DNA of 19,507 bases from Comamonadaceae bacterium (GTDB lineage Bacteria; Pseudomonadota; Gammaproteobacteria; Burkholderiales; Burkholderiaceae_C), in assembly GCA_947454695.1 (NCBI GenBank), contig CANGMW010000014.1, forward strand, positions 1-19,507, given 5' to 3'. Positions 14,182-19,507 of this stretch are shown piece after piece. The notes under the pieces were generated by a model that saw only the letters and a program-made list of their open reading frames with translations, was not told where the DNA came from and made no database searches. The translations under genes and the position numbers were made by a program. Every line of letters starts with the position of its first letter. Position 1 is the first letter of the stretch.

Positions 14182-15159
14182 ATGAGACGCTACGCCCGAA
14201 TTACAGGTACCGGCAGCTACTTGCCGCCGCACCGCCTGAGCAATGCCGATTTGGTCGCCCAGCTGGCGGCCGATGGTGTTGAGAGTTCCGATGAGTGGAT
14301 CGTCGAGCGCACCGGCATCCGGGCTCGGCATTTTGCAGATCCCGGTGTATTCAGCAGCGACTTGGCTTTGCAGGCTTGTCAAAACGCTTTGAAGGCGGCG
14401 GGTCTGAGCGCCCAGGACATCGACCTGATCATCGTGGCCACCTCCACGCCGGACATGGTGTTCCCGTCCACCGCCTGCATTTTGCAAAACAAACTTGGGG
14501 CCCACGGCTGTCCGGCCTTTGATGTTCAAGCGGTTTGCAGTGGCTTCGTCTATGCCTTGAGCGTGGCCGACGCCATGATCCAAACCGGAGCGGCCACCAA
14601 GGCACTGGTCGTAGGTGCGGAGGTGTTCTCGCGCTTACTCGATTTCAAAGACCGCACCACTTGCGTGTTGTTTGGCGATGGCGCCGGTGCCGTGGTGCTG
14701 CAGGCCAGCGATACCCCGGGCATCTTGGCCACCGACTTGCACGCCGATGGCAAGCATGTCGGTATTTTGTGTGTGCCGGGTCATGTATCGGGCGGCAAAG
14801 CGCTGGGCAATCCTTTGCTGCAAATGGATGGTCAAGCCGTTTTCAAGCTGGCCGTGGGCGTGCTGGAAGATTCGGCGCGTGCGGTGCTGGCCAAAGCAGG
14901 CAAAACCGATGCTGACATCGACTGGCTGGTGCCGCACCAAGCCAATATCCGGATCATGCAAAGCACGGCCAAAAAGCTCAAGTTGCCTTTGGATAAAGTG
15001 GTGGTGACGGTGGACCAGCATGGCAACACGTCGGCTGCCTCTATTCCGCTGGCGCTCGATTGGGCGGTTCGAGCGGGCAAGGTCAAGTCAGGCCAAAACC
15101 TGATGCTCGAAGGTGTGGGCGGTGGTTTTACCTGGGGTGCTGTGTTCTTGACCTTTTGA
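14182..15159 (+). CDS. fabH: 3-oxoacyl-ACP synthase III
   Basis: Starts type II fatty acid synthesis by condensing acetyl-CoA with malonyl-ACP. The 325-residue thiolase-fold protein shows the full catalytic triad: Cys119 in AVCSGFVYAL, His252 in VPHQANIRIM and Asn282 in HGNTSAASIP. FGDGAGAVVL is also conserved, and the C-terminal GGGFTWG is typical. All family landmarks are in place, so it should be active. It lies 21 bp after plsX and 64 bp before fabD; the latter gap shows no clear promoter or terminator. Confidence 0.98.
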   Translation: MRRYARITGTGSYLPPHRLSNADLVAQLAADGVESSDEWIVERTGIRARHFADPGVFSSDLALQACQNALKAAGLSAQDIDLIIVATSTPDMVFPSTACILQNKLGAHGCPAFDVQAVCSGFVYALSVADAMIQTGAATKALVVGAEVFSRLLDFKDRTTCVLFGDGAGAVVLQASDTPGILATDLHADGKHVGILCVPGHVSGGKALGNPLLQMDGQAVFKLAVGVLEDSARAVLAKAGKTDADIDWLVPHQANIRIMQSTAKKLKLPLDKVVVTVDQHGNTSAASIPLALDWAVRAGKVKSGQNLMLEGVGGGFTWGAVFLTF

Positions 15160-15223
15160 GTTGAGCCTTATCCAGGTCGCAACGATCCCATCATTTGAAC
15201 AATCATTTATCAGTGCAGTGGCT

Positions 15224-16174
15224 ATGAAACAGTTCGCTTTTGTTTTCCCCGGTCAAGGCTCCCAGTCGGTGGGCATGCTCGACGCCTGGGGCGATCATCC
15301 GGTGGTGCGTGAGGCGGTTCAGGAAGCCTCGGACGCACTCGGTGAGGATCTGGGTCGTCTGATCAAAGAAGGCCCCAAAGAAGATTTGGCACTGACGACC
15401 AACACCCAACCCGTGATGCTGTTGGCCGCCGTCGCCGCCTACCGCGTGTGGATAGCCGAAACCGGCGCCAAGCCTGCTGTCGTGGCGGGCCATTCACTGG
15501 GCGAGTATTCGGCCTTGGTGGCTTCGGGCGTGTTGACGCTGGCGCAAGCCACGCCACTGGTGCGTTTCCGGGCGCAGGCGATGCAAGATGCTGTGCCGGT
15601 GGGTACCGGCGCGATGGCGGCCATCTTGGGGATGGACGCCGCCAGCGTGAAGGCGGGTTGCGCCCAAGTGACTCAATCGTTTGGTCCCGGCTCCGCCGAA
15701 GTGGTGGAAGCGGTGAACTTCAACGACCCGGCTCAGACCGTGATTGCCGGCAGCAAGCTGGCGGTTGAAAAAGCCTGCGAGGCCTTGAAGGCCGCTGGCG
15801 CCAAGCGTGCTTTGCCCCTGCCCGTGTCGGCCCCGTTTCATTCCAGCTTGATGAAGCCCGCGGCAGAAAAACTGCGTGAGCGCCTCGCTACGGTGACACT
15901 GGCGCCAGTACAAATCCCCTTAATCAACAACATCGACGTGGCGGTTCAGACCGATGCCGCGGCGATCGTGGACGCCTTGTACCGTCAGGCTTTCGGCCCG
16001 GTGCGTTGGGTGGAATGTGTACAAGCCATCAAGGCACGGGGTGTGAGCACAGTGGTGGAATGCGGTCCAGGCAAGGTGCTGGCGGGCATGGTCAAGCGCA
16101 TTGACGCCGAGATGACGGGCCTGCCTCTGTTCGACCCCGCAACGCTGGCGGATGTGAAAGGGCAATTGCTATGA
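15224..16174 (+). CDS. fabD: Malonyl-CoA:ACP transacylase
   Basis: Loads malonyl groups from CoA onto ACP, supplying the extender unit. The 316-residue protein starts with FVFPGQGSQ, the usual glutamine/oxyanion motif. GHSLGEYSALVASG holds the nucleophile Ser91, VRFRAQAM the malonyl-binding arginine, and SAPFHSSLM the catalytic His206. The frame is open 63 bp further upstream, but homology starts at MKQFAFVFPG, so ATG 15224 is chosen; the ribosome binding site is poor. The stop overlaps the fabG start by ATGA at 16171-16174, a common sign of translational coupling. Confidence 0.98.
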   Translation: MKQFAFVFPGQGSQSVGMLDAWGDHPVVREAVQEASDALGEDLGRLIKEGPKEDLALTTNTQPVMLLAAVAAYRVWIAETGAKPAVVAGHSLGEYSALVASGVLTLAQATPLVRFRAQAMQDAVPVGTGAMAAILGMDAASVKAGCAQVTQSFGPGSAEVVEAVNFNDPAQTVIAGSKLAVEKACEALKAAGAKRALPLPVSAPFHSSLMKPAAEKLRERLATVTLAPVQIPLINNIDVAVQTDAAAIVDALYRQAFGPVRWVECVQAIKARGVSTVVECGPGKVLAGMVKRIDAEMTGLPLFDPATLADVKGQLL

Positions 16175-16917
16175 GCGATATCATTTTTGAAGGCCAGGTG
16201 GCCCTGGTGACAGGCGCCTCTCGTGGCATCGGCGCGGCCATTGCGCATGAACTGGCTCAACGCGGCTTGAGAGTGATCGGCACCGCTACCACCGACGCCG
16301 GTGCGCAAAAAATCACGGAAGCCTTAGGGGCTTTCACGGCATGCAAGGGCATCAACCTCAATGTGAACGATGCAGCTGCTTGCGAAGCAGCCATTGATGC
16401 CATCGTCAAGGAATACGGTGGTTTGCAAGTGCTGGTCAACAATGCCGGCATCACCCGCGACAACCTGGCCATGCGCATGAAGGACGACGAGTGGGATGCG
16501 GTGCTGGACACCAACCTCAAGGCCGTGTTCCGCATGAGCCGCGCTGTGATGCGCACCATGATGAAGCAGCGTTACGGGCGCATCATCAGCATCACCTCGG
16601 TGGTGGGCGCTTCCGGTAACCCCGGGCAAGCCAACTACGCGGCCGCCAAGGCCGGCGTGGCTGGCATGACGCGCGCCCTGGCGCGTGAACTCGGTTCGCG
16701 CAACATCACCGTCAATTGTGTGGCCCCGGGCTTTATCGAGACCGACATGACCGCCCATTTGCCCGACGAGCAGCAAAAAGCGCTGCTGGGTCAGATTCCA
16801 CTGGGACATTTGGGAAAGCCCGCTGACATCGCGCATGCGGTGGCCTACTTGGCTTCCCCCCAGGCCGCTTACGTCACCGGGCAGGAATTGCATGTCAATG
16901 GCGGCATGCACATGTAA
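16171..16917 (+). CDS. fabG: 3-oxoacyl-ACP reductase
   Basis: NADPH-dependent short-chain dehydrogenase that carries out the first reduction of each elongation cycle. The 248-residue protein has the Rossmann motif TGASRGIG near residue 14, the NNAGITRDN stretch, and the catalytic tetrad Asn115, Ser143, Tyr156 and Lys160 (SxxxxxxxxxxxxYAAAK arrangement). The C-terminus VTGQELHVNGGMHM is typical of FabG. Its place between fabD and acpP settles the assignment among the many SDR paralogues. It overlaps fabD by 4 bp and lies 101 bp before acpP. Confidence 0.98.
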   Translation: MSDIIFEGQVALVTGASRGIGAAIAHELAQRGLRVIGTATTDAGAQKITEALGAFTACKGINLNVNDAAACEAAIDAIVKEYGGLQVLVNNAGITRDNLAMRMKDDEWDAVLDTNLKAVFRMSRAVMRTMMKQRYGRIISITSVVGASGNPGQANYAAAKAGVAGMTRALARELGSRNITVNCVAPGFIETDMTAHLPDEQQKALLGQIPLGHLGKPADIAHAVAYLASPQAAYVTGQELHVNGGMHM

Positions 16918-16980
16918 GGTTAAAAACCAGCCGATTTGTCCGTGCGGCAGACCGATTGCAGGAAGTCCCTGTAAGGCGGC

Positions 16981-16986
16981 TAAAAT
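16981..16986 (+). promoter_or_regulatory. Candidate promoter -10 box for acpP
   Basis: TAAAAT matches five of six consensus bases and sits 32 bp upstream of acpP; TTGCAG at 16956-16961 is a weak -35 match at a 19-bp spacing. A dedicated acpP promoter makes sense because ACP is needed in far larger amounts than the enzymes. Tentative. Confidence 0.4.
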
Positions 16987-17018
16987 CACGGATTCATTCA
17001 CAACCCTTTGAGGGACTC

Positions 17019-17258
17019 ATGAGCGATATTGAAGCACGCGTCAAAAAAATTATTGCCGAACAACTCGGCGTCGAAGAATCACAAGTGACCAGCGAAAAAT
17101 CTTTCGTTGCCGATCTAGGTGCTGATTCGCTGGACACCGTGGAGCTGGTGATGGCGCTGGAAGACGAGTTCGGCATTGAAATTCCGGATGAGGACGCCGA
17201 GAAGATCACCACCGTCCAAAACGCCATCGATTACGCCAACACGCACAAAAAGGCCTGA
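17019..17258 (+). CDS. acpP: Acyl carrier protein
   Basis: A 79-residue, strongly acidic carrier of growing acyl chains. Ser37 in the GADSLDTVELVMALE motif receives the 4'-phosphopantetheine arm from holo-ACP synthase. The start is supported by GAGGGA eight bases upstream and by the standard MSDIEARVKKII N-terminus; the frame upstream is open but without homology. Surrounded by its partner genes fabH, fabD, fabG and fabF. A tidy stem-loop follows before fabF. Confidence 0.99.
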   Translation: MSDIEARVKKIIAEQLGVEESQVTSEKSFVADLGADSLDTVELVMALEDEFGIEIPDEDAEKITTVQNAIDYANTHKKA

Positions 17259-17298
17259 TGGTCTTTGCGGCGCGGTTTGCCAGAGTGCCGCCGTGTCG

Positions 17299-17340
17299 CC
17301 TGCTGTGGCAGGACAGGCTCACCCACGGGGTGAGCCTTTT
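17299..17340 (+). terminator. Intrinsic terminator or attenuator between acpP and fabF
   Basis: AGGCTCACCC (17315-17324) and GGGTGAGCCT (17328-17337) form a perfect 10-bp stem with an ACG loop, followed by TTTT. A small 5-bp hairpin (CCTGC 17299-17303, GCAGG 17308-17312) lies directly before it. It should make abundant short acpP transcripts, with some read-through into fabF. Confidence 0.8.
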
Positions 17341-17394
17341 GCAATAGCAGTTCGTCGGTCAGTCCAGCCAACCCTATAGCAAACACAGAAATTT

Positions 17395-18639
17395 ATGTCC
17401 CGTCGCCGCGTCGTCATTACTGGATTGGGTTGCATCAGCCCGGTGGGAAACACCGTGTCAGATGCTTGGACTCAGCTTCTCGCGGGTCAGTCCGGTATTG
17501 ACCTGATCACCAAATTTGACGCCTCCAACTTTGCCTGCAAGATTGCCGGTGAGGTCAAGGGCTTTGATTTGGAGTCCTATATCGGCTCCAAAGAAGCCCG
17601 CACCATGGATACTTTCATCCATTACGGCATCGCCGCCGCGGTTCAGGCGGTGAAAGATGCGGGTCTCGCCACTGGCGAGGCGCTCACGGACGAGCAAGCC
17701 TGTCGCATTGGCTGCATGATTGGCTCCGGCATCGGGGGCTTGCCTCTGATTGAAGACACCCATGCTGAGTTGACCAACCGCGGTCCACGCCGTATCTCCC
17801 CGTTTTTTGTGCCGGCTTCCATCATCAACATGATTTCCGGCCACGTCTCCATGCGTTTTGGCTTCAAAGGCCCGAACCTGGCGATCGTGACCGCTTGCAC
17901 CACCGGCTTGCACAACATTGGCGACGCTGGTCGCATGATCGAATACGGCGACGCGGATGTGATGGTTGCCGGCGGTTCTGAAGCTACGGTGTCACCGCTG
18001 GGCGTAGGCGGCTTTGCTGCCATGCGAGCCTTGAGCACCCGCAACGACGATCCCAAGACTGCATCGCGTCCCTGGGACAAAGACCGTGATGGTTTTGTGC
18101 TCGGCGAAGGCGCTGGCGTCATGGTGCTGGAAGAGTACGAGCACGCCAAAGCGCGCGGCGCCAAAATTTACGCGGAACTGGCCGGTTTTGGTATGAGCGC
18201 AGACGCCGGTCATATGACCGCTCCCAGCATGGATGGCCCGCGCCGTGCCATGGTGGCAGCCTTGCGCAACGCCGGTGTTAACGCCGATCAAGTGGACTAC
18301 CTGAACGCGCATGGCACGTCTACGCCGCTGGGGGACATCAACGAGACCAACGCCATCAAGGCGGCTTTAGGTGATCACGCGAAAAAGACGTTGGTGAACT
18401 CCACCAAGTCGATGACGGGTCACCTCTTGGGTGGCGCCGGTGGCATTGAGTCGATCTTCACCGTGTTGGCGGTTCATCATCAGAAAAGCCCGCCCACGAT
18501 CAATATCTTCAACCAAGACCCCGAGTGTGATTTGGACTATTGCGCCAACACCGCCCGGGACGTGAAGATCGACGTGGCCGTCAAAAACAACTTTGGATTT
18601 GGCGGCACCAACGGCACGCTTGTATTTAAGCGCATCTGA
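17395..18639 (+). CDS. fabF: 3-oxoacyl-ACP synthase II
   Basis: Elongating condensing enzyme of fatty acid synthesis; in E. coli it also makes the C18 step needed for membrane fluidity. The 414-residue protein has the KAS II catalytic triad: Cys168 in VTACTTGLHN, His306 in LNAHGTSTPLGD and His343 in MTGHLLGGAGG. Length and the VVITGLGCISPVG start match FabF rather than FabB. The ATG at 17395 has only a weak ribosome binding site. It is the last fab gene here; a membrane protein gene starts 21 bp after its stop. Confidence 0.98.
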   Translation: MSRRRVVITGLGCISPVGNTVSDAWTQLLAGQSGIDLITKFDASNFACKIAGEVKGFDLESYIGSKEARTMDTFIHYGIAAAVQAVKDAGLATGEALTDEQACRIGCMIGSGIGGLPLIEDTHAELTNRGPRRISPFFVPASIINMISGHVSMRFGFKGPNLAIVTACTTGLHNIGDAGRMIEYGDADVMVAGGSEATVSPLGVGGFAAMRALSTRNDDPKTASRPWDKDRDGFVLGEGAGVMVLEEYEHAKARGAKIYAELAGFGMSADAGHMTAPSMDGPRRAMVAALRNAGVNADQVDYLNAHGTSTPLGDINETNAIKAALGDHAKKTLVNSTKSMTGHLLGGAGGIESIFTVLAVHHQKSPPTINIFNQDPECDLDYCANTARDVKIDVAVKNNFGFGGTNGTLVFKRI

Positions 18640-18660
18640 CACCCGCTCAGAGTTCGCACA

Positions 18661-19134
18661 ATGAACAAGGCCCCGGCAGTGACTTATCTGGTGGGGCCTT
18701 CTGTTTTCTTGAGGGCATTGGCTTACTTACTCTTTTTATTGGGTGCCTTGAGCACGCTGGCCCTACTGACTCAAACCCCCTTATCGATCTGGCGCTGGGC
18801 TTTGTCCTTGTCGGTTCTGGCTGGTTGCGGGTGCTTGGCTTGGTCATGTGGGCGCCATGAAGAGCAGGGTCGATTGGTATGGGATCGTCAAATATGGCAT
18901 TTTGTGGAGAACAGCGAATCCACCGGGGACATTCAGGTGCGCCTCGATTGGCAGTCCGGCTTGCTGTTGACGTTTGATTCTGCTGGACAACGCACGCGCT
19001 GGCTGTGGCTGGCGCAAGCTTCGTCGCCCAGACTTTGGCCAGCTCTGCGACGCGCCGTGTGGGCGCCGCGCGCCGTCACAAACCCAGCGCAGGCGGGCGC
19101 AAAGGCTGACGAATTTTTGGGGAGTCGGCCATGA
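18661..19134 (+). CDS. Small inner-membrane protein, YgfX-like
   Basis: A 157-residue protein with two adjacent hydrophobic helices (about 16-37 and 44-63), then a soluble tail rich in tryptophan (LVWDRQIWHF, RTRWLWLAQA, PRLWPALRRAVW). This layout resembles the YgfX family, whose E. coli member was described as an inhibitor of cell-division and cytoskeletal proteins; the similarity here is in pattern only and I am not certain. Its role is unknown. The stop overlaps the sigma-factor start by ATGA (19131-19134), so it is translationally coupled to that gene and could be involved in envelope sensing, which is inference. No clear ribosome binding site is seen. Confidence 0.7.
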   Translation: MNKAPAVTYLVGPSVFLRALAYLLFLLGALSTLALLTQTPLSIWRWALSLSVLAGCGCLAWSCGRHEEQGRLVWDRQIWHFVENSESTGDIQVRLDWQSGLLLTFDSAGQRTRWLWLAQASSPRLWPALRRAVWAPRAVTNPAQAGAKADEFLGSRP

Positions 19135-19507
19135 CGCTGTCGACGTCTCAGATCGCGCAAGACAGCGATTGGCTCCTGGTCCAGCGCACCTTGACCGGTG
19201 ATGACGGCGCATTCGAGTTACTGGTCATCAAGTACCAAAGGCGCGTTCAGCGCCTGGTGGCGCGACTGGTGCGCGATAAAGACTTGATTGAGGACATCGC
19301 CCAGGAAACTTTCATCAAGGCTTACCGGGCTTTGCATCAATTTCGTGGCGAGTCGCAGTTTTACACCTGGCTGTACCGCATAGCGGTCAATACGGCTAAA
19401 AAATTCTTGTTGCAGCTCCAGCATGAGCCCATGGTGTTACCGCAAGCCGAAAATAAAGAGGACGACGATGAAACTTTTTTCGCGCGCCACGAACCAAGTC
19501 ATGACAA
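19131..19507 (+). CDS. rpoE: RpoE-type ECF sigma factor (partial, cut by window end)
   Basis: The first 125 codons of an extracytoplasmic-function sigma factor; the frame is open to the last base, so the C-terminal region 4 lies beyond the window. Sigma region 2 is clear: DGAFELLVIKYQRRV, then DLIEDIAQETFIKAYRALHQF, the core-binding and -10 recognition segment, and TWLYRIAVNTAKKFL. This pattern is that of sigma-24 (RpoE/AlgU), which controls the envelope stress response. The ATG overlaps the preceding stop. Genes for an anti-sigma factor (rseA/mucA type), rseB and a DegP-like protease would be expected downstream. Confidence 0.92.
   Translation, partial: MTLSTSQIAQDSDWLLVQRTLTGDDGAFELLVIKYQRRVQRLVARLVRDKDLIEDIAQETFIKAYRALHQFRGESQFYTWLYRIAVNTAKKFLLQLQHEPMVLPQAENKEDDDETFFARHEPSHD

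Noticed and set aside
15160..15223. In-frame extension of fabD upstream to 15161
   Set aside because: The extra 21 residues show no homology; FabD proteins begin at the F-x-F-P-G-Q-G motif region, matching ATG 15224.
19218..19424. A 68-codon - strand frame near the right edge
   Set aside because: It is antisense to the well-conserved sigma region 2 of the rpoE gene, which is open to the window end.

Overview
The window looks like an ordinary chromosomal segment of a betaproteobacterium, most likely Burkholderiales and probably Comamonadaceae (relatives of Limnohabitans, Rhodoferax or Polaromonas). This rests on the gene order, the protein sequences and the GC-rich codon use; I could not run a taxonomic search. 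Coding density is very high. I see no tRNA, rRNA, insertion sequence, prophage, CRISPR array or clear sign of horizontal transfer. Nineteen genes are recognisable: eighteen complete, and one sigma factor cut by the right edge.

Region 1 (36-4159, + strand) is a tetrapyrrole cluster, hemC-hemD-hemX-hemY, with tiny gaps or an ATGA overlap. HemC and HemD turn porphobilinogen into uroporphyrinogen III. HemX and HemY are membrane-anchored accessory proteins. A bidirectional terminator hairpin (4178-4203) separates it from the convergent rne gene. Region 2 (4228-7593) is rne on the - strand, preceded by a 495-bp gap shared with divergent rluC. That gap carries two good inverted repeats that would lie in a long rne leader.

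Region 3 (7594-10674, + strand) is a tightly packed run: rluC, a HAD phosphatase, a small Rieske protein and an S49 (SppA/SohB-type) peptidase, with overlaps of 35 and 8 bp and a 1-bp gap. Region 4 (10702-12094, - strand) holds an RsmI-like methyltransferase and a Maf/YceF pyrophosphatase, overlapping by 8 bp.

Region 5 (12178-18639, + strand) is yceD-rpmF-plsX-fabH-fabD-fabG-acpP-fabF. It pairs ribosomal proteins and rRNA-linked factors with the phospholipid and type II fatty acid machinery. A perfect TATAAT lies upstream of rpmF and a weaker box upstream of acpP. Strong hairpins after rpmF and after acpP could set the relative expression of these genes. Region 6 (18661-19507) is a small two-helix membrane protein resembling YgfX, overlapping an rpoE-type sigma factor by ATGA; the latter runs off the window.

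The order rne / rluC / yceF / yceD / rpmF / plsX / fabHDG / acpP / fabF matches the one known in E. coli, so it is an old proteobacterial neighbourhood. The four genes between rluC and yceF (HAD, Rieske, S49 peptidase, RsmI-like) are the main departure. I did not find a convincing new biological system. The points most worth testing are the rne leader hairpins, the conserved-looking tail of RNase E, the four-gene insertion, the possible leaderless starts of the divergent maf/yceD pair, and the small membrane protein coupled to the sigma factor.
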